Positions 35,757 through 44,421 are shown, counted from the stretch's first letter. The stretch is DNA of 64,000 nucleotides from Paenibacillus azoreducens (GCF_021654775.1 NZ_AP025343.1:1364001-1428000); one strand, 5' to 3'. Program-made: numbers and translations. The notes: generated by a model not told the origin, from the sequence alone.

Positions 35757-36039
35757 GTTCAAAAAGACCGGTTTTCAGCACCGAGAAGATTGGATGAAGC
35801 TAGGGACGAAAGGAGCGGAGCGTACGTAGTGGGTACGTGAGCACCGGAAGGCCCGGCTGAATTCAAGATTCGATGCCGAGTTCACTTCCTGATTTACTTC
35901 GTGTTAGATATAGAATTTATAAGTTATCAGCTACGCTGATGAAATTCTATATCGCAAGAAAACCTACCCTTGAACCGCGGTCGCTCGTCCTTGCCTAGGC
36001 TTCGATCAGGTTTTCTTATCAAAAGCGGACTTTTTGAAC
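35757..36039. mobile_element. MITE-like palindromic element, 283 bp
   Basis: The ends GTTCAAAAAGACCG and, inverted, GTTCAAAAAGTCCG differ at one base. The interior contains AGCGGAGCGTACGTAGTGGG and two nested hairpins. One is TATAGAATTTATAAG with its complement (about 35908-35955). The other is CAAGAAAACCT with AGGTTTTCTT (about 35956-36019). The nested part belongs to repeat family 3, seen again at 44085-44421 and 50114-50229. No coding content. Confidence 0.6.
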
Positions 36040-36066
36040 AACATTTTATAGGTGGTGCATACAGCG

Positions 36067-38175
36067 ATGATTCCTTCTAATTATGTAGAAAAAGTGTACG
36101 CCGGTTATTTGGGTATGAATGTGGGCATCCGCCTGGGGGCTCCGGTGGAACCGACTCACTGGACGTATGAAAGAATATATCAAACGTACGGCGACATTAA
36201 GGACTACGTCAAACCGTTCAAAAATTTTGCGGCGGATGATGACGCCAATGGACCGTATTATTTTCTGAGAGCGTTGTATGACGATGCGAAAGACCGGGAC
36301 ATCACGCCAAATGATGTGGCGCGTGCCTGGCTTAACTATTCCCGGGAAGGCGTCGGGATGTTCTGGTGGGGCGGATACGGCGTAAGTACGGAACATACCG
36401 TATACGTTAATTTGAAGCGCGGCATTCCCGCGCCGCAGTCCGGTTCCATTCGGCAAAACGGATTAATCGTGGCAGAGCAGATCGGAGGCCAGATATTTAT
36501 CGACACATGGGGACTGATTACCCCTGGAAATCCGAAAAAAGCGGCCGATTTGGGCGAAGCCGCAGCCCGGGTTTCCCATGACGGGGAAGGTGTGCTGGGG
36601 GCGCGGTTTTTCTGCGCGGCGATATCCAAAGCATTTGAAACAAGCAATATCGAAGAGATTATCGCGGCAGGACTTGCGCAAATTCCGGCGGAATCCACGT
36701 ATTCGAAAGTGGCGCATGCCGTGCTGGATTTCCATAAAGAACATCCGGATGATTTCCGCGCCTGCCGGGAAATGCTGGAGCGCGATTGGGGTTATGACAA
36801 ATATACGGGCGTATGCCATATCATCCCGAACGCAGGCGTTTGCGTGCTTGCCATGATTTATGGGCAAGGCGATTTCAACCGGACCGTTGAAATTGCGACG
36901 ATGTGCAGCTGGGATACGGACTGCAATGCCGGGAACGTAGGAACGGTTTTGGGCGTAGCGTGCGGCGTGGATGGAATTGCGGATCATTACCGCCAGCCGA
37001 TTAATGATTCGATCGTCATGTCGGGCATTTCCGGTTATTTGAACATTCTCGATATCCCGACATACGCCAAAGAGCTTTCCATTCTCGGTTACCGCATGGC
37101 GAAGGAGCCATGCCCGCAGTGGTTGGCGGACAGTTATAAGGAAGACGAGATCTACTTTGATTTTGAACTGCCGGGCTCAACGCATAACATCCGGGTTTCG
37201 GATCCGTATCTCTGCCGGGCGAAGCATTCCGAAGAGATGGCCTATCAGGGCAAAGCCTCGCTTGAAATCGTTTTTGACCGGATGGCGCGTCCTCAGAATG
37301 CCAAAGTGTATTACAAACCCTTTTATACAAGGGATGAATTTAATGACGAACGTTATTCGCCGACGTTTGCACCCAAAGCATATCCGGGGCAAAAGGTCTC
37401 CATGCAGGTTTACCTGGATCAATGGTCCGGAAACGAAGCGATGGGCATCGCTCCTTATATCCGGCTTGCATCAAGCAAAAAGGAGCTGGTTCAGGGATAT
37501 ATCAAGCTTATTGACAAGGAATGGCTGCATGTCGAGTTTACGATTCCGGATGCCGAAGGCGAACTGATCGATGAAGTCGGAATCGTACTCGAAGCCTATT
37601 CTCCGGCCAAGTTCAAAAGCATGGGGCGCATTTTTATTGATGAGTTCCGCATCAGCGGCCCATCGGAATACCATATCGATTTTGCCAAACAGCAGATCAA
37701 TTTCGGATGCGTCACGCCATTTTCGCATAATCACGGGGCATGGTCGCTGGAGCAGGATGCGATGTACCTGATGACAGCCGATCCGGCCGAGGCTTATACA
37801 GGCAATTATTTTGCCAAAGACTATTCGGTAGCGGTCCGAATTAATCCGCAGTATGGTTCCTCGCATTTGGTCGCCGTTCGGGCGCAGGGCGCGATGCGCG
37901 GTTATCATGCCGGTTTGGATGAAGACGGCGAGGTGTCCTTGTATATCAACCATTTCGGTTATAAAAAGCTGGCTGGCCGCAAGTTTGCCTGGGAGCTGGA
38001 TCGCGAGTATGATGTGAGGGTAACGGTGCAGGGTTCCACCATTACGCTCGCAATCGATGGCGAAGAATTGATCCAACATGAAGACGACACATTTGCTTAC
38101 GGTATGTACGGCGTCAGCACATTGGGCGCAGCAAGAACGTATTTCCGCGATATTCGGTTGACAGAGCGAGCATAA
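36067..38175 (+). CDS. Divergent ADP-ribosylglycohydrolase-family protein with C-terminal beta domain
   Basis: 702 residues. ATG 36067 follows AGGTGG; GTG 36052 overlaps that site. The N-terminal half (about 1-350) is ADP-ribosylglycohydrolase-like: YAGYLGMNVGIRLGAPVEP near residue 8, FAADDDANGPYYFLRALYD near 55 in place of the usual DDT motif, and MCSWDTDCNAGNVGTVLGVACG near 278 keeping the DTD pair. The C-terminal half (about 370-702) is beta-rich and includes a LamG/DUF1080-like carbohydrate-binding fold from about 545. There is no signal peptide. It probably cleaves a different ribosyl or glycosyl linkage from its smaller neighbour; substrate unknown. Confidence 0.8.
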   Translation: MIPSNYVEKVYAGYLGMNVGIRLGAPVEPTHWTYERIYQTYGDIKDYVKPFKNFAADDDANGPYYFLRALYDDAKDRDITPNDVARAWLNYSREGVGMFWWGGYGVSTEHTVYVNLKRGIPAPQSGSIRQNGLIVAEQIGGQIFIDTWGLITPGNPKKAADLGEAAARVSHDGEGVLGARFFCAAISKAFETSNIEEIIAAGLAQIPAESTYSKVAHAVLDFHKEHPDDFRACREMLERDWGYDKYTGVCHIIPNAGVCVLAMIYGQGDFNRTVEIATMCSWDTDCNAGNVGTVLGVACGVDGIADHYRQPINDSIVMSGISGYLNILDIPTYAKELSILGYRMAKEPCPQWLADSYKEDEIYFDFELPGSTHNIRVSDPYLCRAKHSEEMAYQGKASLEIVFDRMARPQNAKVYYKPFYTRDEFNDERYSPTFAPKAYPGQKVSMQVYLDQWSGNEAMGIAPYIRLASSKKELVQGYIKLIDKEWLHVEFTIPDAEGELIDEVGIVLEAYSPAKFKSMGRIFIDEFRISGPSEYHIDFAKQQINFGCVTPFSHNHGAWSLEQDAMYLMTADPAEAYTGNYFAKDYSVAVRINPQYGSSHLVAVRAQGAMRGYHAGLDEDGEVSLYINHFGYKKLAGRKFAWELDREYDVRVTVQGSTITLAIDGEELIQHEDDTFAYGMYGVSTLGAARTYFRDIRLTERA

Positions 38176-38183
38176 CATCCGAG

Positions 38184-38297
38184 CATTTTGCAAAAATCCA
38201 AGGAGCAACTTTCAATCAGCAATATATAGATCGAAACGGTTTAGTTCGTCTATATATTGTACCCGGGAGCGGTTGGAATCGAATTTTGCAAAATCCT
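38184..38297. repeat. Palindromic repeat, family 2, copy 2
   Basis: The outer arms CATTTTGCAAAAATCC and GAATTTTGCAAAATCCTG enclose a second palindrome (38220-38259, CAATATATAGATCGAAAC... with its near complement). A related copy in inverted orientation lies just after the ribokinase gene. Confidence 0.65.
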
Positions 38298-38326
38298 GAT
38301 CCAAAAAATCTGAATCGAGGATATAT

Positions 38327-39217
38327 ATGAAAATTATTGTGATAGGCAGTGCGAATATGGACATGGTGATGGAAACCAGCCGTATTCCGAATAGGGGAGA
38401 AACAATACACGGGGAGAAATTCTTTTTATCTTCCGGCGGCAAGGGAGCCAATCAGGCGGTGGCATGCGCCAAAATGGGCGCGGATACGTGGCTGCTGGGT
38501 AAAGTCGGAGATGATCTGTTTGGCAAGTCGCTGGTGGAAAGTTTGACCGGCTATGGCGTGAAATCCGATTTTATAGCGGTTGAAAAGGGCACCACCTCAG
38601 GCGTTGCCGTGATCACCGTTTGCGAAGGAGATAATGCGATCATTCTCGATGGTGGGGCCAATAAGAAGGTGACGCCTGCGTATATCCGGCAATTTGAGGC
38701 AGAGCTGTTGGCGGCCGATGCGGTGCTGCTGCAGCTGGAGATTCCGCTCGAATCCGTTTATGAAACCGTTCGGCTGGTGAAAGGCAAGGTTCCGATTTTT
38801 CTGAATCCGGCTCCAGCCATGCCGATCGACGAAGATATTCTGCAGGGATTGGATTACTTTGTACCGAATGAGCATGAAGTTGCGCTTTACACGGGGTGTG
38901 AGATTCATGACGTTGCTGACGCTTTGACCGCGCTGGATCTGCTGCGGGCGAAGGGCATCCGCTATCCGCTGATCACGCTCGGGGACAAAGGGGTCGCGTA
39001 TTATAACGGTACCCACAATGTCCATAAAGAAGGGCGCAAGGTGACTGCCGTAGATACAACGGCTGCAGGCGACACGTTTGCGGGCACGCTGGCCGCCATG
39101 ATCTGTTCGGGTAAAGGAATCGACGAAGCAGTGGATTTGGCCCAGCAAGCTGCATCCATTGCGGTCACGCGTCCAGGGGCTCAGCCTTCGATTCCGGCGA
39201 TTAGCGAGCTGTCGTAA
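38327..39217 (+). CDS. rbsK: Ribokinase
   Basis: 296 residues, PfkB family. VIGSANMDMVMETSRIPNRG lies at the N-terminus, then SSGGKGANQAVACAKMGADT near 38, LNPAPAMPIDEDI near 164, ITLGDKGVAYYNG near 218 and the catalytic DTTAAGDTFAGTLAAMI near 244, all in canonical form. It phosphorylates ribose to ribose 5-phosphate for the pentose phosphate pathway. It ends the cluster that contains the importer and the two ADP-ribosylglycohydrolase-type enzymes, so the released sugar is probably ribose. It is bracketed by two inverted copies of repeat family 2. Confidence 0.9.
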   Translation: MKIIVIGSANMDMVMETSRIPNRGETIHGEKFFLSSGGKGANQAVACAKMGADTWLLGKVGDDLFGKSLVESLTGYGVKSDFIAVEKGTTSGVAVITVCEGDNAIILDGGANKKVTPAYIRQFEAELLAADAVLLQLEIPLESVYETVRLVKGKVPIFLNPAPAMPIDEDILQGLDYFVPNEHEVALYTGCEIHDVADALTALDLLRAKGIRYPLITLGDKGVAYYNGTHNVHKEGRKVTAVDTTAAGDTFAGTLAAMICSGKGIDEAVDLAQQAASIAVTRPGAQPSIPAISELS

Positions 39218-39285
39218 GCAGCTGCAATAGTATATACGGGAACAGCTACAGGGGAGGATTCGTCAAGTCCATCCCTATGGAGTTC

Positions 39286-39320
39286 AAGCCGTCTACCCTC
39301 GGGAAGGCGGCTTATTTTTT
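39286..39320 (+). terminator. Terminator after the ribokinase gene
   Basis: A 12-bp stem with one mismatch starts AAGCCG and ends CGGCTT, followed by six T. Confidence 0.75.
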
Positions 39321-39321
39321 G

Positions 39322-39411
39322 ATTTCAGAATTTTGTGAAATTAATTCGATTCGAGGGCGCTCCCGGGAACAATATATAGACGAACTAAATCGTTTCGATC
39401 GACATAAATTG
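39322..39411. repeat. Palindromic repeat, family 2, copy 3 (inverted)
   Basis: Read on the minus strand it matches 38220-38297 in order: the CAATTTATG...TATATATTG palindrome, then CCCGGGAGCG, then CGAATCGAATT and CACAAAATTCTG. Confidence 0.6.
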
Positions 39412-39424
39412 AGCACGAAACTAT

Positions 39425-39510
39425 CTCTAACGGATGCCACCACGGCGGCTAACGGACACCATGGCTGCTAAGCGGCTAAAAACAGGCGTTTTTAAATCCT
39501 AACGGACACC
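39425..39510. repeat. CTAACGGACACCA motifs, opposite in sense to the adjacent array
   Basis: CTAACGGATGCCA (about 39429), CTAACGGACACCA (about 39451) and CTAACGGACACCA (about 39500) are the complement of the TGTCCGTTAG motif that starts every unit of the array at 39611. Confidence 0.6.
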
Positions 39511-39610
39511 ACAGCGCTTAATTGCCCCAAAACACCGCCAAAAGGGAATTTTTCATTAAATAGCAGCATCTGTGTCCGTTAGAAATCAAAATGGTCGAAA
39601 TTGCCCTCAA

Positions 39611-40170
39611 TAGCGGCCACAGTGTCCGTTAGAGTTTTGCGTGCCCCTGGTATCGCGTCATTAGAGCGGGTCTGTAACGTGTTCTTTGTGCGAATCTGCA
39701 TAGCGGCTGCTATGTCCGTTAGAGTTTTGCGTGCCCCTGGTATCGCGTCATTAGAGCGGGTCTGTAACGTGTTCTTTGTGCGAATCTGCATAGCGGCCAC
39801 AGTGTCCGTTAGAGTTTTGCGTGACCTGGTATCACGTCATTAGAGCGGGTCTGTAACGTGTTCTTTGTGCGAATCTGCATAGCGGCCACAGTGTCCGTTA
39901 GAGTTTTGCGTGACCTTGTATCGCGTCATTAGGGCGGGTCTGTAACGTGTTCTTTGTGCGAATCTGCATATCGGCTGCAGTGTCCGTTAGAGTTTTGAGT
40001 GACCCTGCATTGCGTCATTAGAGCGGATCTGTAACGTGTTCTTTGTGCGAATCTGCATATCGGCTGCTATGTCCGTTAGAGTTTTGGGTGACCTTGTATC
40101 GCGTCATTAGGGCGGGTCTGTAACGTGTCCTCTGTACGAATCTGCATCGCGGCCGCTGTGTCTGTTAGGG
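39611..40170. repeat. Tandem array, six full 89-90 bp units plus a partial seventh
   Basis: Each unit carries TGTCCGTTAGAGTTTTG, then CGCGTCATTAGAGCGGGTCT, then TTCTTTGTGCGAATCTGCAT. The GTCCGTTAG motif recurs at 39622, 39712, 39802, 39891, 39980, 40069 and, altered, 40158. The first two units are almost identical and later ones drift. Because 90 is divisible by three, a short frame stays open across the first units, but there is no start site or family match and I do not call a gene. Confidence 0.9.
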
Positions 40171-40309
40171 TTTTGCAGTTCTGGTCTACATATTGCGTGA
40201 TGAATCCATATCATAATGAATAAGTGCGGGTGATTTAAACAGTGACATGATGAAATTCAAATTCATTCTTAAAAGTCGCTTCTTGAATTACAAAATCCTT
40301 AGAAAATAT

Positions 40310-41546
40310 CACGCCTGTTGATTTACCAGCATCTGGGTTATGGCAATGCTAAATGGTGAGCCAAATAAACCACCCATTCGGGAGGCAAGGCCGCTAAGCT
40401 GATCAGTCGATCGAACTCTGCAAAAGATAATCGTGCACTTGGGTGAACCTGGCTATTTCCCTGCTCATACACGTACTGAAGCAGCACGTACACGATTAAT
40501 GCGGTGTATAATTGTCCGTAAACGGCATTTGGTGTCTTCCCAAAAAGTTTGGGCACATTCAGATGCTGTTTAATCCATCGAAAAAACACCTCGATTTGCC
40601 AGCGTTGTCGGTAGACTTCTGCTATTTTCTCCGCCGAGGGACGGTGTAAGTTGGTCGCCAGGACAACCGGGTTGCCTTGGGGATCCTTTAGCTTTACGAC
40701 CCGAAATCGATATCGGGTCAAAGACGCTTTTGTTCCGAGCTGACAGGTCAAATCTTGCTCAATCGTATGTTCGTAAGGGCGTTTTCGTTCACGATAAACC
40801 GGCTCATGCAGTACCGTATTGTTTCTCAACCGGATGACAAAATACTGCCGTTGCTCCTGCTCCATGTACGCATCAAACTGTTTATGCTTTCCATATGCAC
40901 GATCCGCAACCAGAATGAAATTGGAGTCCGTTACCGCGCTGCACAGGGTCGAATCGTGCTGTTTTCCCGTCGATTCCGTAACACGATGGAGTTCGCCGGT
41001 CTCAGTCAACAAAGACACGTGCAGCTTAATGCCACTCTTCTCTCCTTTTACCGATGGAGCCCAAGGCAGCCGATTGTGACCGGCAGAAATGGTCGTGGAA
41101 TCCACCGCCAGCGGCTCTTTTGGAAGCCGAAGACGCCTGCGCGTGGAGCGATTGCATTTGCGAATCAGTAGATGAAGCAGTTGCTTAAAGACGCTGAACG
41201 GAACTTCTTTCGCTTTTTTGGAGATCGTGGAGTGATCCGCCGGACGCAATCCACAGGCGACCATTCGCTTTTCTCCGTCTCGATAGCCATCCCACTGCCC
41301 AAGCGCCGCTTCAGCAAGAAAGATAAAGAGCTCGTAAACTGTAAATTTCCTTGCTGTATCAACATAATTGGCTTGCTGTAACAAAGGTTGAAGCTCCTCG
41401 TTAGGAATAAGGGATTGAAGAATAGGGACTAACATTGTACGATGGTTCATGAGACCGTCTCACCTTCCGTAGGGTTTGTAGGGGTACAAACACTTTACAG
41501 AAATGAGCGGTCTTTTTCTACCATTTTTTTGATAATCAACAGGCGT
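40310..41546. mobile_element. IS4-family insertion sequence, complete
   Basis: The terminal inverted repeat is ACGCCTGTTGATT (40311-40323) with its exact complement at 41534-41546. The element is flanked by the 9-bp direct repeat AGAAAATAT (40301-40309 and 41547-41555), a target-site duplication. It holds one intact transposase gene, which suggests a recent insertion. Confidence 0.88.
40338..41450 (-). CDS. IS4-family transposase
   Basis: 370 residues. The DDE catalytic residues lie in AVDSTTI (about 115), VADRAYG (about 180) and the YREK-type signature YRQRWQIEVFFRWIKQHL (about 290). It fills the insertion sequence between its two inverted repeats and appears intact. The N-terminal region has the DUF4372-like helical segment seen in this family. 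Confidence 0.92.
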   Translation of the reverse strand: MNHRTMLVPILQSLIPNEELQPLLQQANYVDTARKFTVYELFIFLAEAALGQWDGYRDGEKRMVACGLRPADHSTISKKAKEVPFSVFKQLLHLLIRKCNRSTRRRLRLPKEPLAVDSTTISAGHNRLPWAPSVKGEKSGIKLHVSLLTETGELHRVTESTGKQHDSTLCSAVTDSNFILVADRAYGKHKQFDAYMEQEQRQYFVIRLRNNTVLHEPVYRERKRPYEHTIEQDLTCQLGTKASLTRYRFRVVKLKDPQGNPVVLATNLHRPSAEKIAEVYRQRWQIEVFFRWIKQHLNVPKLFGKTPNAVYGQLYTALIVYVLLQYVYEQGNSQVHPSARLSFAEFDRLISLAALPPEWVVYLAHHLALP

Positions 41547-41657
41547 AGAAAATATGAATGAAATAAATAGGGTTAATAATCCATTGTAGGGATTTATTTG
41601 GTAAAATGGAGTTAATCCCTTATACGTTTTTAAGGGGGATCGATGGAGGGGAGCAGG

Positions 41658-42026
41658 ATGAAAGTATATAACAAGCATTATATCAAGGCATGCGAAAGTT
41701 TCCTGTACATGACTACGGATGATATCATCGCCAGGCAACTCCGAAGCGAAAATAGGCTGCTCGTCAATGAATATCTCGTCAAAATAGGGACCCTCGTCTT
41801 TATGGGGGCTTTTTTTTTGACATCAAATTTGGTGGTACCAAGTGAGCTTTCTTTTATAAGATGGAGCCTGTCTGAAATCATCATTTACATTGGTCTGCTG
41901 TATTTCGCCAGCCGGAGTTCAAAACGCTGCCGGGCGTTTAGCGACGCGGCCGAAATTATGCTTCAGTTTGATACCGAAGAAGCCCGCCGAACCTATTTTG
42001 ATGAAAAACTGAGGCATCAGCTTTAG
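41658..42026 (+). CDS. Small membrane protein of unknown function
   Basis: 122 residues. ATG 41658 is preceded by GGAGGGGAGC; five upstream codons are open but overlap that site. Two hydrophobic segments (about residues 41-60 and 70-86) lie between a basic N-terminus and a charged C-terminal tail ending EARRTYFDEKLRHQL. I recognise no family. It stands alone between the IS4 element and the EamA transporter. Confidence 0.65.
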   Translation: MKVYNKHYIKACESFLYMTTDDIIARQLRSENRLLVNEYLVKIGTLVFMGAFFLTSNLVVPSELSFIRWSLSEIIIYIGLLYFASRSSKRCRAFSDAAEIMLQFDTEEARRTYFDEKLRHQL

Positions 42027-42210
42027 GAAAGGGAACGGCGCCCAGATTTATAGTCATTGGATGGAACAGGTAAGAGTCTTCATCCGTCCAATCATTTGAT
42101 TCAACTTAAACAGTCTTAGAAAATATCATTGACAATCAAGTTGGTGTATGATCAATGAGTATCCGCCTATTTTGAGAGGATCATTGATGATACATATGAA
42201 GGGAGGATTT

Positions 42211-43080
42211 ATGCCCATGTGGATTGCCTATGCCTTTGGCTCAGCTTTGTTTGCCGGAATCACATCCATACTTGCCAAAATCGGTATCCGGGATGTGGAC
42301 TCCAATTTGGCGACCGCGCTGCGGACGTGGATCGTGTTGTTTTTTTCATGGCTGATGGTTTTTATCGTTGGATCACAGCATACCATTACAGATCTTGGCG
42401 GGGTAACCTTGTTGTTTCTCGTTTTGTCCGGACTAACTACGGGGGCGTCATGGATTTGTTATTTCCGGGCTTTGCAGCTGGGTGACGTCAACAAGGTTGT
42501 GCCGGTGGATAAATCAAGCAATGTGCTGACGATGATTTTGGCTTTTTTATTTCTTGGTGAACGGATGTCGGGGATCATGCTTGCAGGGATGGTTTTAATC
42601 GCCATCGGAACCTATATGATGATCCAGAAAAATAAAGCGCAGCAGGCTGCGGCCCCCGGGAATAAAAGCTGGCTTATCTACGCCTGTTTGTCGGCGCTGT
42701 TTGCGGCTTTGACGTCAATCTTGGGCAAAATCGGCATTGAAAATGTCGAGTCCAATCTGGGGACGGCCATCCGTACCATTGTCGTGCTCATCATGGCTTG
42801 GCTGATTGTGTTTGCCCAGAAGAGGCAAGGGGAGATCAAGGACATCGACCGGAAAAGCTGGCTGTTTATCATTTTATCCGGGCTTGCGACGGGGCTGTCC
42901 TGGTTATGCTTTTACAAAGCGCTGCAGGACGGGCCGGCCAGCGTCGTGGTTCCGATCGATAAGCTGAGCGTGCTTTTAACGGTGCTGTTTGCATTTGTTT
43001 TCTTCAAGGAAAAGCTGTCCGTTAAATCCGCGCTCGGATTGCTGCTGCTGACGGCGGGAACGCTGACGCTGCTATTATAG
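42211..43080 (+). CDS. EamA/DMT-superfamily transporter
   Basis: 289 residues with ten hydrophobic segments in two homologous halves. The internal repeat is clear: SALFAGITSILAKIGI near residue 10 and SALFAALTSILGKIGI near residue 165, each followed by a TALRTWIVL or TAIRTIVVL helix. The ATG at 42211 follows GGGAGG; the frame is open 21 codons upstream without a site. The family exports or imports small metabolites such as amino acids; the substrate is unknown. It is monocistronic and followed by a strong terminator. Confidence 0.88.
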   Translation: MPMWIAYAFGSALFAGITSILAKIGIRDVDSNLATALRTWIVLFFSWLMVFIVGSQHTITDLGGVTLLFLVLSGLTTGASWICYFRALQLGDVNKVVPVDKSSNVLTMILAFLFLGERMSGIMLAGMVLIAIGTYMMIQKNKAQQAAAPGNKSWLIYACLSALFAALTSILGKIGIENVESNLGTAIRTIVVLIMAWLIVFAQKRQGEIKDIDRKSWLFIILSGLATGLSWLCFYKALQDGPASVVVPIDKLSVLLTVLFAFVFFKEKLSVKSALGLLLLTAGTLTLLL

Positions 43081-43087
43081 GTCTAAT

Positions 43088-43131
43088 GAAAGCCCGCCCG
43101 TAGAATCGAGTCCACATTTAGGCGGGCTTTC
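43088..43131. terminator. Terminator after the EamA gene
   Basis: The perfect 11-bp stem GAAAGCCCGCC/GGCGGGCTTTC has a 22-base loop. Confidence 0.7.
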
Positions 43132-43254
43132 GTTAGATAATAAGGCAGCATAATAAAGAGGCTGAAAATAAGTGGACGAAGAAGCAAGGTTAGAGGAAGG
43201 GGGGCGTAATGTTTTTGAAGGGGAGGGCTATTTGATTCTAGCGTTATTTACAGC

Positions 43255-43272
43255 AGGATTTTGCAAAATCCT
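43255..43272. repeat. Palindrome AGGATTTTGCAAAATCCT at the arcR stop
   Basis: A perfect 18-bp palindrome equal to the outer arms of repeat family 2. Its last base is the first base of the arcR stop codon on the opposite strand, so it may also act as an mRNA 3' hairpin. Confidence 0.55.
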
Positions 43273-43961
43273 TACATAGATATTTTTTCAAAATAAGTAG
43301 GATCATGTATGATGATTTTCTTTCCTGAAATTGTAATAATATTATTTTTCTTTAAATGGTTTAACACACCGCTAACCGTTTCTCTGGACGTTCCGGATAT
43401 TTTGGAAATTTCAATGGTTGTCAGCGGACATGAAATGATGATCTCTTCACCGTTTCGTTCACCTAAATCCCGCATTAAATAATTTAGCGCCTGGGTTACC
43501 CGGTCTTGTGCGTTGGGGATGGTAATATTTTGCACACGATTCTCATGCAGCTTTAGTATTGAAGATAATTCCTGAACAACATATATTAATTGTCCCTGGT
43601 TTGATTTCAGCATATCTTCAAATATCGCCGTAGGGATATAATACACATCTACATCGGTCAGAGCTTCTGCCGAGTAACTATATCTTTTATCTGTAAACAT
43701 GCCGCCATAAGGAAAGATGGAATATTGTTTGACATGGTCCTCATATAATAAATTTCCACTTTGATTTACCCGCTCTAACTTTACAAAGCCATCTAGCATA
43801 AGGTAAATTCTTTCCCTTGAATCCCCATCTAAAAATAAAAATTGACCTTTCTTATACGTTCGCCAGTAGACAAATTCCGTTAAGGCTTTTAATTTTTTGT
43901 CTGATAAATGGGCAAATAATTCAAACTGCTTTAAATCTTTTTCAACGTTTCGTATACTCAT
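43272..43961 (-). CDS. arcR: Crp/Fnr-family regulator of the arginine deiminase pathway (ArcR-like)
   Basis: 229 residues from ATG 43961, which follows GAAGAGGGAG; the frame is open 19 codons further up. The N-terminal cyclic-nucleotide-binding-like beta barrel (about 15-125) carries FLFLDGDSRERIYLMLDGFV, and the C-terminal HTH reads TTIEISKISGTSRETVSGVL near residue 178. No Fnr-type Cys cluster is seen, so direct oxygen sensing is unlikely. Its place at the end of the arc genes matches arcABDCR in other Bacillota, where ArcR activates the operon anaerobically. A GTGA-N6-TCAC palindrome upstream of arcA is its probable target. Confidence 0.85.
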   Translation of the reverse strand: MSIRNVEKDLKQFELFAHLSDKKLKALTEFVYWRTYKKGQFLFLDGDSRERIYLMLDGFVKLERVNQSGNLLYEDHVKQYSIFPYGGMFTDKRYSYSAEALTDVDVYYIPTAIFEDMLKSNQGQLIYVVQELSSILKLHENRVQNITIPNAQDRVTQALNYLMRDLGERNGEEIIISCPLTTIEISKISGTSRETVSGVLNHLKKNNIITISGKKIIIHDPTYFEKISM

Positions 43962-44084
43962 GTGATCTCCCTCTTCTCTACATGTAGGTTGATGAGAAAT
44001 AAATGAAAGCGGAAACAAGATATATTTTACCGTATTTTTTCTTATATACTAAGATATATAATTTAGTGATTAATGATTTTTTAA

Positions 44085-44421
44085 GATTATAGAATTTATA
44101 AATTTTAAGCGGAGCTTAAGAAATCCTATAATCGCAAGAAAAACATCCGCTAAATGCGGTCTGTCTTCCTAGAAAGTACGTCGATAGACGTTTTTCTTAA
44201 GATATAAGAAAGTATAAACTTCGGAGATCTCGCATCCTTATATCGCAAGAAAAATTACCGCTAAATGCGGTCTGTCTTCCTAGAAAGTACGTCGATAGAC
44301 GTTTTTCTTAAGATATAAGAAAGTATAAACTTCGGAGATCTCGCATCCTTATATCGCAAGAAAAATTACCGCTAAACGCGGTCTGTCTTCTATGAGAGTA
44401 CGGCGATAGACGTTTTTCTTA
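44085..44421. repeat. Palindromic repeat block, family 3, three units
   Basis: Each unit joins a TATA-rich hairpin, then CGCAAGAAAAA, then CCGCTAAATGCGGTCTGTCT, then GATAGACGTTTTTCTTA, whose ends pair as AAGAAAAAC/GTTTTTCTT. Units 2 and 3 (from 44201 and 44312) are direct copies with 111-bp spacing. Unit 1 (44085-44200) has a different first hairpin beginning TATAGAATTTATAAATTTTA. It fills the arcC-arcR gap. Confidence 0.8.

Noticed and set aside
38220..38259. Operator for the LacI-ribokinase regulator
   Set aside because: The palindrome also occurs inverted after the ribokinase gene as part of a larger repeat, so a repeat element explains it better than an operator, though regulator binding is not excluded.
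39601..39843. 80-residue open frame across the tandem array
   Set aside because: It stays open only because the 90-bp unit is divisible by three. It breaks as soon as units become 89 bp and has no start signal.
39611..40170. CRISPR array
   Set aside because: The repeated unit is the whole 90 bp with no unique spacers, and there are no cas genes.
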